A stretch of 64,000 bases of DNA from Isoetes taiwanensis. Taxonomy: Eukaryota > Streptophyta > Lycopodiopsida > Isoetales > Isoetaceae. Every line of letters begins with the position of its first letter. Position 1 is the first letter of the stretch. The stretch covers positions 9,127,614-9,191,613 of the forward strand of contig JAJEKV010000034.1 in the NCBI GenBank assembly GCA_021234155.1, given 5' to 3'. The position numbers and the translations under genes were made by a program. Of the stretch, positions 33,935 to 44,149 are shown in pieces. Under the pieces are notes generated by a model. That model did no database searches, was not told the origin of the DNA, and saw nothing but the letters and a program-made list of their open reading frames with translations.

Positions 33935-34935
33935 CAGACGTCGTTTAACGACGTCGTAACGTCGTTTAACGACGTCTGTTATAGTCGTTGAACGACGTCC
34001 ATAACGACGTCAATGTGTATACCGACGTGTCCTTTTTTTTTAATTAAGTTAGCAACGTAGATCTATTTGTTATAGTCTGTTATAGTCGTTGACCGACGTC
34101 CATAACGACGTCTTTGTGTTAAACGACGTGCCTTGTTTTTTTATTAAGTTATAATTATAAGTTATTATTATAATTATAATTATTATACAAAGAAGGATTG
34201 TTACCCAGTGGAGGGCTGTCATTTATGCAGTAATCTAACTCAGGAAGCTGCTCTTGAACAGGATGTTGAAAGTCCGGTTCACCTCCAAACATTTTTGTGA
34301 TAGAAAATGTAGAAATCAAACTCAAATTTTTTATCTTTCGACGAACTTAGATTCATGATTAAAAACAGCTTTTCACCGATGGATCGGAGCTACAATATTC
34401 GATCTGCATAAACAGAGCAGAGAAAAGAGGTGGGCCGTATTTGCGGGAATGACGAATGAGCATTCTGTAATAGTCGTTAAACGACGTTTATAACGACGCC
34501 AATGTGTATACCGACGTGTCTTTTTTATTTTTTTATTAAGTTACCAACTTAGATCTATTTGTTTTATTACTTATGTTTTTTATCTATATTGTGGTGGCAC
34601 AAGATAGATCCTTCAAAGAAATAAATCACCTTAATATAACATATCCTACTCACCTTGAATTTCGAGTTCGAGATATTCAATTTAAATAGACACTCCATAA
34701 TGAGTCCATATTTAATGTGACCGCCACGACAATTAATTTGTTGTCGACTGATTTGGACGCTTAAGCTATACCTATTCTAGAGCCCGCCCTATGCTTTCAT
34801 TTGACGACGTTTTGGTTTATAACGACGTGTCCTTTTTTTTTATTAAGTTATTATTATTATCAATCTTTTTTTTATACGACGTCTGTAATTTTCGTTGAAC
34901 GAGGTTTATAACGATGTTTCGGTTCCAAACGACGT
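33935..34935. promoter_or_regulatory. Internal cluster of the palindromic GACGTCGTTWAACGACGTC motif
   Basis: A perfect 19-base palindrome at 33937-33955 is followed by a second, nearly complete one and by half-sites (gtcgttgaacgacgtcc, cataacgacgtc) near 33985, 34085, 34465, 34800 and 34900. The cluster lies upstream of the minus-strand kinase-like and accessory genes, so it may be their promoter region or a binding array for the transposon's own DNA-binding protein. Confidence 0.6.
34206..34292 (-). CDS. Possible first exon of a minus-strand transposon gene
   Basis: ATG at 34292 opens MFGGEPDFQHPVQEQLPELD... for 29 codons up to a donor-like CTGG|GTAAC at about 34206. It sits inside the palindrome cluster and points toward the kinase-like and accessory genes. 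No domain seen. It could be the 5' exon of either gene. Confidence 0.3.
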
Positions 34936-35114
34936 GTCCTTTTTTTTAAGTTAATACTATTAGCAACTTAGATTTGTTTCATTACTTATGTATTTTATCT
35001 ATCCTTGTTTATCTATCCTTGTTTATCTATCCACTTAGATTTCTCTCCATCCTTGTTTATCTATCCACTTTAATAAACCAGACTTGTGCACCATTGAGCT
35101 TCACTTGCATACTT

Positions 35115-35375
35115 TCATACTAAATCAAGCTTGCCAGCCACTTCAGTCATGACTGTAGCAGTGCAAACATATGGCTCACCAGGTTGCTCCTCTGCATACA
35201 ATCTACACAAGGCATGCCCAGCTACAGTCCATGCAAAGCTGCAAGAAGAGCTTCTTTGATTTGCCATATTCTCTCGTGCATGATCACATACAACTTCATA
35301 TATGGCTGCAGCCTCTTCATAGATTACTGCTAAGGGTTTTGGACACAGCTTCAGAGTCTCAGCTTCATATAAGAT
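35115..35375 (-). pseudogene. Terminal exon resembling plant RNA-dependent RNA polymerase
   Basis: A splice acceptor (TTGCAG) at 35376 is followed by an open exon ILYEAETLKLCPKPL..., IYEVVCDHAREN, SSCSFAWTVAGHALCRLY and VCTATVMTEV, ending at a stop. The block 'Y..A....AR......C.FAW.VAG.ALC.LYA' is what I recall from the C-terminal end of plant RDR proteins, which make double-stranded RNA for silencing. The similarity is from memory and needs a search. The preserved acceptor shows capture at DNA level, introns included. No upstream RDR catalytic domain (DxDGD) was found in the element, so it is a fragment. Confidence 0.45.
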
Positions 35376-35465
35376 CTGCAAGTTTATAACAGAATGAACA
35401 AGTATACTCATTACCAATATTTGTTGGCACTTAATTCATAATTAATGCACGCTTCTGATTACTGT

Positions 35466-35546
35466 ATCATAGACCTTATCGCGGGGGTTGTATACGCGTG
35501 TCACGGTACCACTATCATAGACCTTATGCGGGGTTGTATACGCGTC
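35466..35546. repeat. Two copies of a 32-bp block
   Basis: tatcatagaccttat followed by gcgggg-ttgtatacgcgt appears at 35466 and 35515 with one- or two-base differences. Short local duplication just before the large array. Confidence 0.85.
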
Positions 35547-35648
35547 TCAATGCAGATGTATCATACATACATGAATATTTAGAGAACATAATAACACGGT
35601 AAACACAATAGAGACCAAAGTATGAACTATAAATACCAGCTTTTCTGA

Positions 35649-38600
35649 GGATTTTAGGGTCCAAGGCTCAAGGCGTCAACACCCCAACTCCACTTCAAGA
35701 CACGGGCAAGGTCCCTACCGACCGACAAGGAGAGGGCCTCCGAAACGTAAACCCTGTGGGTTGCCAGGCTCTAGAAGGGTTTGCGTTTTGGGGGCCGAGT
35801 CCTGGTCTGTTGCACTTGGGACCTGGCCGAGAAGCAGCAGCCGAGAATACGGAGCAAGGGGAACTGGCGGAGCGGGAGTTTGGGTCCGTCCTCCTCCCGG
35901 ATGTGGCAAGTAGAAGTCTGGGGCGCTTTTGCGATGGCAAGACATTCAGAATTCGCAATTAATGCATTGCACGAAAATAAATTCCGATTTTTTGCCGGCT
36001 GGATCCCTAATTCATCTCCAGCACACGGCCCAATTTTCGGAATTTTCGGAGAAGGTCTAGGTCAAAGGGTTAGCATTAGAACGGTCGGGGGAGCCCGTTG
36101 CAGGGCAACCGAGCTGGCACCCTTCCCCAAGTCAAACGAGGCCAGGACCTTGCAGGGATCCCTCACAAGAGGGGAGAGTCCTGACCCCGTGAGGCGGGAT
36201 CCAAAAGTTCCCGAGGCAGCCCTTTCCGGCAAATTGGCCCCCGGCTTGCACGCTAATGACCACCCTCCCGGAGCCCGGTTCCCCTATCCGACCGTTGGAT
36301 CCTCCGTTCATGGGCCCCTCTTCGGGAAGGCCCAAAAGATTCCAGATCGGTCCGGGAGAACTTGTCAAACCGCGGGGCGTCCTGATGTCGGCCTTGTAGA
36401 AACCGAGACTTGCTTTGTCGTTCGGACACCGGGAGGCTCGAATGGCAAATCGACCACCGCCAAACGTCCCTAATGGCGAAATTACCCTAGGGAGCAAGTT
36501 ACACCTGGTCGGTTTTGCAAAAGAAAGAAACACTCATGCCCTCCACGACAAAGATCCCGCATCCACATCCTAGGCCAATTGACTAGGAGTGTGATGGAAG
36601 TGAGCTACTTTGGCGCTTCTTGGAGTTCGGGTGGTCTTCCTCGCCACGCGAACTTGGTCCCTGTGGCAACGCCGACGTTCTCGAGTCCATTGGCGCAGCC
36701 GCATCAAGGATTCCTGAGAGGGGAGGTCGTCCCGTCCGTCCCTAGGGCCTTGGGGAGGGAAATTTGGGGCAAAAGCAGCCGGGAGGGATTTTAGGGTCCG
36801 TGCTCAAGGCCAACACCCCAACTCCACTTCAAGACACCTACAAGGTCCCTACCGACCGACAAGGAGAGGGGGCCTCCAAACATAAACCCCGTGGGTTGCC
36901 GTGCTCTAGAAGGGTTTATGTTTTGGGGGCGAGTCCCGGTCTGTTGCACTTGGGACTGGCCGAGAAGCGGCGGCCGAGAATACGGAGCAAGGGGAACCCG
37001 ACGGAGCGGAGTTTGGGCCTGTCCTCCTCCCGATGTGGCAAGTAGAAGTCGGGGCGCTTTGCGATGGCAAGACATTAAAGAAATTCGCAATTAATGCATT
37101 GTACGATGAAAATAAATTCCGATTTTTTGCGGCCGGATCCGTAATTCATCTCCAAAGACACCGCCTAATTTTCGAATTTTTTGGAGAAGGTCTAGGTCAA
37201 AGGGTTAGCATTAGAACGGTCGGGGAGCCCGTTGCAGGGGCAACCGAGCCGGCACCCTTCCCCAAGTCAAACGAGGCCAGGACCTTGCAGGGGATCCCTC
37301 ACAAGAGGGGGAGAGTCCCACCCCCGTGAGGCGGGATCCAAAAAGTTCCCGAGGCAGCCCTTCCCGGCAAGCCCCCGGCCGCTGACGCTAATGACCACCC
37401 TCCCGAGCCCGGTTCCCCTATCCGACCGCTGGATCCTCCGCTCATGGGCCCCTCTTCGAAGGCCCAAAAGATTCCAGATCGGTCCCGAGAACTTGTCAAA
37501 CCGCTGGGCGCCCCGGATGTCGGCCTTGTAGAAACCGCACTGCTTTTGTCGCTCGCACCGGGAGGCTCGAATGGCAAATCGACCCCGCCAAATCGTCCGG
37601 AATGGCGAAATTACCCTAGGGAGCAAGTTACACCTGGTCGGTTTTGCAAAAGAAAGAAACACTCACGCCTCCACGACAAGATCCCCGCATCCACATCCTA
37701 GGCCAATTGACTAGGAGTGTGATGGAAGTGAGCTACTTTGGCGCTTCTTGAGTTCGAGTGGTCTTCCTGCCCACTTTAACTTGGTCCCCGTGGCAACGCC
37801 GACGCTTCGAGTCCATTGGCAGAGCCGATCGCGATTCCTGAGAGGGAGGTCGCCTGGCCCGGCCCCTGTGGGCTTGGGGAGAGGAAATTTGGGGCAAGCA
37901 GCCTTCCTGAGGGATTTTAGGGTCCAAGCCTCAAGGCCAACACCCCAACTCCACTTCAAGACACCTGCCAAGGTCCCTACCGACCGACAAGGAGAGGGCC
38001 TCCAAACGTAAACCCCGTGGGCTGCTGTGCTCTAGAAGGGTTTGCGCTTTTGGGGCCGAGTCCCGGTCTGCTGCACTTGGGACCCGCCGAAGCGGCAGCC
38101 AGAGAATACGGAGCAAGGGGAACCGGACGGAGCGGAGTTTGGGCCTGTCCTCCTCCGGATGTGGCAAGTAGAAGTCGGGGGCGCTTTGCGAGTGGCAAGA
38201 CATTCAGAATTCGCAATTAATGCATTGCATCTAAAATAAATTCCGATTTTTTGCCTACTGGATCTCTAATTCATCTCCAAAGACACGCCCAATTTTCGAA
38301 TTTTCTGAGAAGGTCTAGGTCAAAGGGTTAGCATTAGAACGGTCGGGGAGCCCGCAGGGGCAACCGAAGCCGGCACCCTTCCCCAAGTCAAACGAGGCCA
38401 GACCTTGCGTGGATCCCACAAGAGGGGAGAGTCCTGACCCCGTGAGGCGGGATCCAAAAAGTTCCCGAGGCAGCCCTTCCCGGCAAATAAGCCCCCTGGG
38501 GTCGCACGCTAATGACCACCCTCCCCGGAGCCCCTGCCTCCCCTATCCCACCGCTGGATCCTCCGCTCATGGGCCCCTTTCGAAGGCCCAAAAGATTCCG

Positions 38601-41600
38601 TGATCGGGTCCCGGAGAACTTGTCAAACCGCTGGGCGCCCCCGATGTCTACCTTTGTAGAAACCGCGACTGCTTTTGTCGTTCGCACCGGGGAGGCTCCG
38701 AATGGCAAATCGACCTCGCCAAATCGTCCTAATGGCGAAATTACCCTAGGGAGCAAGTTACACCTGGCCGGTTTTGCAAAAGAAAGAAACACTCACGCCC
38801 TCCACGACAAGATCCCGCATCCACATCCTAGGCCAATTGACTAGGAGTGTGATGGAAGTGAGCTACTTTGGCGCTTCTTGGAGTTCGGGTGGTCTTCGCC
38901 ACGGAACTTGGTCCCTGTGGCAACGCCGACGCTTCGAGTCCATTGGCGAGCCGACATCGCGATTCCGGAGAGGGGAGGTCGCCCGGCCCGGCCCCGTGGG
39001 CTTGGGGAGAGGAAATTTGGGGCAAGCAGCTTCCGGAGGGGATTTTAGGGTCCAAGGCCTCAAGGCCAACACCCCAACTCCACTTCAAGACACGCGCAAA
39101 GGTCCCTACCGACCGACAAGGAGAGGGCCTCCAAACGTAAACCCCGGGGTTGCCGTGCTCTAGAAGGGTTTGCGCTTTGGGGGGCCGAGTCCCGGTCTCT
39201 GCTGCACTTGGAACCCGCCGGCAAGCAAAGTTAAATGAAATACGGAGCAAGGGGAACCGACGGAGCGGAGTTTGGGCCCGTCCTCCTCCCGATGTGGCAA
39301 GTAGAAGTCGGGGGCGCTTTGCAAAGGGCAAGACATTCGTAAATTCGCAATTAATGCATTGCACGAAAATAAATTCCGATTTTTGCCGGGTTGATCCCTA
39401 ATTCATCTCCAAAGACACGCCCAATTTTTGAATTTTCTGAGAAGGTCTAGGTCAAAGGGTTAGCATTAGAACGGGCCGGGGAGCCCGCTGCGGCAACCGA
39501 GCCGGCACCCTTCCCCAAGTCAAACGAGGCCAGACCTTGCAGGATCCCTCAAGAGGGGAGAGAGTCCCACCCCCGTGAGGCGGGATCCAAAAGTTCCCCG
39601 AGGCAGCCCTTCCCCGGCAGCCCCCCCGGCTGCACGCTTAATGACCACCCTCCCGAGCCCTGGTTCCCCTATCCGGACCGCTGGATCCTCCGCTCATGGG
39701 CCCCTCTTCGGGAAGGCCCAAAAGATTCCGTGATCGGTCCCGAGAACTTGTCAAACCGCTGGGCGCCCCGATGTCGGCCTTTGTAGAAACCGCGACTGCT
39801 TTTTGTCGCTCGGGCACCGGGAGGTTCCGAATGGCAAAATCGACCCCGCCAAATCGTCCGGAATGGCTTAAATTACCCTAGGGAGCAAGTTACACCTGGC
39901 CGGTTTTGCAAAAGAAAGAAACACTCACGCCTCCACGACAAGATCCCGCATCCACATCCTAGGCCAATTGACTAGGAGTGTGATGGAAGTGAGCTACTTT
40001 GGCGCTTCTTGAGTTCGGGTGGTCTTCCTGCCACCTGAACTTGGTCCCTGTGGCAACGCCGACGCTTCGAGTCCATTGGCGAGCCGATCATTTCCCGAGA
40101 GGGGAGGTCGCCTGTCCGGCCCCTGTGGGGCTTGGGGAGAGGAAATTTGGGGCAAGCAGCTTCCCGGAGGGATTTTAGGGTCCGCACTCTGGCCAACACC
40201 CCAACTCCACTTCAAGACACGGGAAATGGGCGAAGGTCCCGCCGACCGACAATGAGAGGGCCTACGTAAACGAAAACCCCGTGGGCTGCCGTGCTCTAGA
40301 AGGGTTTATGCTTTTGGGGCCGAGTCCCGGTCTGCTGCACTTGGGACCCGCCGAAAGCAGCCTGAAATACGGAGCAAGGGGAACTGACGGAGCGGAGTTT
40401 GGGCCTGTCCTCCTCCCGGGGATGTGGCAAGTAGAAGCTCCGGGGCGCTTTTGCAAAAGGGCAAGACATTCAGAATTCGCAATTAATGCATTGCACGAAA
40501 ATAAATTCCGATTTTTGCCTACTGATCCCTAATTCATCTCCAAAGACACGCCCAATTTTCGAATTTTCTGAGAAGGTCTAGGTCAAAGGGTTAGCATTAG
40601 AACGGTCGGGGAGAGGAAATTTGGGGCAAGCCCCCCAGGGATTTTAGGGTCCACGCCCGGGCGCCAACACCCCAACTCCACTTCAAGACACGGGCGCAAG
40701 GTCCCTACCGAACTCGACAAGGAGAGGGCCTCCAAACGTAAAACCCGGTGGGCTGCCGTGCTCTAGAAGGGTTTACGCTTTTGGGGCCGAAGTCCCGGTC
40801 TTCGCCACGGAACTTGGTCCCCTATGGCAATGTTGGCGTTATGAGTCCATTGGCGAGCCAAATCGCGGGTTCCGGATGAGGGGAGGTTGCCCGCCCTTCC
40901 CCGTGGCCTTGGGGAGAGGAAATTCGGGGCAAGCAGCCCTCGAGGGGATTTTAGTGTCGGCGCCTCAAGGCCAACACCCCAACTCCACTTCAAGACATGG
41001 CGCAAAGTCCCTACCGACCGACAAGGAGAGGGCCTCCAAACGTAAACCCCGTGGGCTGCCGTGCTCTAGAAGGGTTTACGCTTTGGGGCCGAGTCCCGGT
41101 CTTCCGCCACGGAACTTGGTCCCCGTGGCAATGTCAACGCTCGAGTCCATTGGGAGAGCCAAATTGTGGTTCCGAGAGGGGAGGTTGCCCGCCCTTCCCG
41201 TGGCCTTGGGGAGAGGAAATTTGGGGCAAGCAGCCTCCTGAGGGATTTTAGGGTCCAAGGCCTCAAGGCCAACACCCCAACTCCACTTCAAGACACGCCG
41301 CAAGGTCCCTACCGATCTAACAAGGAGAGGGCCTCCAAACGTAAACCCCGTGGGTTGCCGTGCTCTAGAAGGGTTTACGCTTTGGGGCCGAGTCCCGGTC
41401 CTGCTGCGCTTGGAACGTGGGTCGGTGAAGCTGCGGCCGAGAACGCATAGCAAGGGGAACTGACGGAACGGAGTTTGGACCTGTCCTCCTCCCGATGTGG
41501 CAATTAGAAGTCGGGGGCGCTTTTTTTAGTGGCAACACACTCATAAATTCGTAATTAATGCATTGCACGAAAAATAAATTCTGATTTTTTTGCCACCGGA

Positions 41601-41735
41601 TCCCTAATTCATCTCCAAAGACACACGACCCAATTTTTTTGGAATTTTCGAGAAGGTTTAGGTCAAAAGGTTAGCATTAGAATCGTCGGGGCAGCCCGCT
41701 AATGACCAATTCTCCCGAGCCCGCTATGCAGGCAA
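35649..41735. repeat. GC-rich tandem array, 1.13-kb unit
   Basis: Unit starts (ggattttagggtc) are at 35649, 36786, 37912, 39040, 40170, 40639, 40946 and 41243. The first four units are 1126-1137 bp, then follow shortened units of 469, 307 and 297 bp and a last partial one. Constant blocks include cccaactccacttcaagaca, tcgcaattaatgcattgca, tctaggtcaaagggttagca and ccaattgactaggagtgtga. Units differ mostly by 1-4-base indels in C/G runs. No frame is conserved between units, so it is non-coding. Such arrays occur inside some large CACTA elements. Confidence 0.95.
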
Positions 41736-41822
41736 CCGAGCTGATTTGGAAGATTTGAAGATGCAGTTTGACTTCAAGCCACAAAGAAACATAAATTTAG
41801 TGGTCGCTTCTATCGGTCAAAG

Positions 41823-42092
41823 TTGGAGAAAAAATCCAAGCCGACCGGCCCATCACAAACTTCTAAGAATGTGCATTTGAAAGATTTAGAACATGGAAGT
41901 GTCCCATTTGTAAGAGCTACAGGAGAGTCCAAACCACAAATAATCTCAGAAGCTGGTTCTACCAGTCCAAGTCGAAATGTCGCAGAAACCTCAGGCTCCG
42001 AAATGGCAAATCGAACTGAAGAAGGCGGGATCCAACAGAAGATCATGTTCATGCATGTATCAATGCTAGATTGTACCCAAGAGAAAATATAA
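41823..42092 (+). CDS. Possible exon of unknown function
   Basis: An 89-codon Ser/Thr/Lys-rich frame (SQTSKNVHLKDLEHGSVPF...) lies just after the array and can be extended upstream without a stop to about 41785 (HKFSGRFYRSKLEKK). No domain is recognised. The last ~60 bases before it share words with the array, so it may be partly array-derived. Confidence 0.25.
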   Translation: MEKKSKPTGPSQTSKNVHLKDLEHGSVPFVRATGESKPQIISEAGSTSPSRNVAETSGSEMANRTEEGGIQQKIMFMHVSMLDCTQEKI

Positions 42093-42126
42093 CAATGTAC
42101 AAAACATAGGTTTATTGAACAAAAGA

Positions 42127-42656
42127 TCACTTGAACAATTCAGCATACTCCTCATGAGCTTGGCTTATGGTTTCCATCGTGAAGTCCTCCACTTGTCCAT
42201 CCCCTTTGAACCATAGCTCCATGTCAAGTATGTCTGGCGGCAGCCATGTCGACGCTAGTATCATGTTAATGTTATTTTTCCTGTGGTGCTTCCAAACCCT
42301 GACCATCTTTTCAAGAAGCACCCTCATCATGCTAGGCAGCTCACTGGTTCCTAGCAATTCGGTCAGTGCCTTCTCACCAATCACATACTTCTTTAATACC
42401 TTCATCCGATGGATCGTTATTTCATAGTCCTCATCTTCGAGTGGAGGAGGGGGTTCACGGAGGATTCCCTTCCTTCTCATGCCCTCGACGGCTCCTACAC
42501 CAAGCTATAGATTAGAAAATAGAGAAAATACAATAAAGTCTATAAACTACAGAGTGTAGCCTTACTTGTGAAGACAGGTTCCATATCTCTCTGCTCTTGA
42601 ATCCTCATCTCCTCCTGAATCTGGTTCAAGCGTCGAAGCATACCTTCCATGGCCAT
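42127..42656 (-). CDS. Two-exon gene of unknown function inside the CACTA element
   Basis: Exon 1 is 42656-42566, beginning MAMEGMLRRLNQIQEEMRIQ. The intron runs 42565-42495 (GTAAG...GTGTAG). Exon 2 is 42494-42127. The split codon A|GA keeps the frame, giving 152 residues without a stop. The protein is mostly charged and helical (RMKVLKKYVIGEKALTELL, MMRVLLEKMVRVWKHH). It is intact, unlike its neighbours, which suggests recent use or recent capture. Its start lies about 150 bp from two perfect 19-base palindromes, with a divergent gene on the other side. No family recognised. Confidence 0.6.
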
Positions 42657-42805
42657 GTATCCCAAAAAGCAATAAAGAAAAAACTCTCATCCACAACTGC
42701 AATGAAAAACTAGGATCCGAGGATCGTTCAAAGCGAGTAGCGCAATACTCAAATCATAAAAGAAATGGGAAAAATGAAAGCCGGCCGGCTGACATTTAAA
42801 GGAAC

Positions 42806-42885
42806 AGGACGTCGTTTAACGACGTCCCGACGTCGTTAAACGACGTCTATAACGACGTTAACTGCATTTGCGACGTCGTACGAAA
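42806..42885. promoter_or_regulatory. Divergent promoter region with two perfect 19-base palindromes
   Basis: GACGTCGTTTAACGACGTC lies at 42808-42826 and GACGTCGTTAAACGACGTC at 42829-42847, followed by further half-sites to 42880. It sits between the minus gene starting at 42656 and the plus gene starting at 43023. Confidence 0.7.
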
Positions 42886-43022
42886 TTTGTTTTGTTTTCG
42901 CATATATATTGCCCTATTAGTCCTCCAGCTTCTCCGCCTCCCTCCGTCCTCCGTCCTCTGCTCCTCCGCTCTCCAGCTTCCTCCTCCTCCTCCTTTGTCA
43001 GAGCTCCTCACCTGCATCTGCC

Positions 43023-43623
43023 ATGGCCGCTTCTCCTGATGCATGCCCGCTTGATGCCGCACCAGAGGCCGTGCAGGCGCTGCTGGAGCACCTGAACTGC
43101 CTCCAGTCTGAGTGGCTAGAGACGAACCTAACCCAAGAAAGGCCAAGAGTTCAAGCAAGCCATGACAAAGCTGCGTGATAGGGGTCAAGAAAGACCTCGC
43201 TCGCATTACTGGGAGGCCGGGACCTTCCCTCAATACAGGCTCGAATGCCTGAAGAAATGCATGGTGAGCTCGTTGTGCTTGGCCCGTATGCTAGAGGATA
43301 GGGTCCTTTGGGAAGGGAAACATTTGCTAAAGCCCTACTTTCAAAGGTTGCACCAGACCAACCAGGGCATGCGGGAAGTGCTTGTACATGAATTCCTTGG
43401 GGAAACAGACACCACGCCGGAGGGCTTGGATTCCATGCTTCGGGAGGCTTGTTCTGACGGGGTGGAGGAAATCACCGTCGAGCACCTTCGAGCTCGCGAG
43501 TGGATCACACCGATGCCGATATATACCGCTAGATGTGCACTGGCATCCACTTTGTTTTGTGTATTTGAATTGTGTATGGGTTTTTTATATGAATTTTGTA
43601 TTTTGAAGGGAATACATATATGA
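43023..43623 (+). pseudogene. Gene of unknown function with one frameshift
   Basis: ATG at 43023 opens MAASPDACPLDAAPEAVQ... (about 37 codons). A one-base shift near 43133-43140 (acccaagaaagg) moves to the frame KKGQEFKQAMTKLRDRG..., which runs to 43623. The downstream part is well coded (YRLECLKKCMVSSLCLARMLED, GLDSMLREACSDGVEEIT). A C/T-rich leader (42915-43020) precedes the start. Either a real mutation or a sequencing indel separates the two halves. No domain recognised. It is divergent from the gene at 42656 and shares its promoter region. Confidence 0.5.
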
Positions 43624-43679
43624 TTTTTGTATATGAATCTTGCATTTTGAAGGGAATCTTCACATTTTATGATTAATTA

Positions 43680-44140
43680 AACATAAAGCGTGTACTCAAT
43701 CAGATGTAGGACTGCCCGACGACGGCGCTTGTAAGCCATAGGTCTATACTAGGCTGCCAATTAACTTGGCATAAATGTCTATGATAACTTCGAAGTTGCA
43801 ATACTAATGTTGCCTAATATGGTTTGTAGTATACACAAATTCGCATGCCAAAGTATTTTCTTATTCATATGTGGGAAGAAAATATAATCATAATAAAGTA
43901 ATGAAGGTTCAATCGATGGTAGTCTTCTATCATGACAATAGTCTAGCCCCCAACCTCTCTATTCGACCGCCATCTCTTCTTCACCTTCAAATATGCGGCG
44001 GGAGCGAGCCTTACATGGAACTACGAACCACCACTGATCTTGCAAAGGATCTGGAACGAAGGTGACCTACAAAACCTCTATTACATTAGTTCCTTTGTTA
44101 ATGACATATATAAATTTTATTGCATCCAAGTAAACATACT
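43680..44140. other. No gene seen
   Basis: AT-rich, with short frames only. It may hold the degenerate 3' end of the TNP2 gene on the minus strand. Confidence 0.4.
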
Positions 44141-44149
44141 TGTTCACAT

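Noticed and set aside
35781-36473. 230-codon open frame in the first unit of the GC-rich array
   Set aside because: The frame is not kept in the other units because of indels, and no domain is visible. A GC-rich repeat gives long chance frames on both strands.
35649-41735. CRISPR-like or rDNA-type array
   Set aside because: The units are 1.1 kb and directly adjoining without spacers, and there are no rRNA sequences. This is a transposon-internal tandem repeat.
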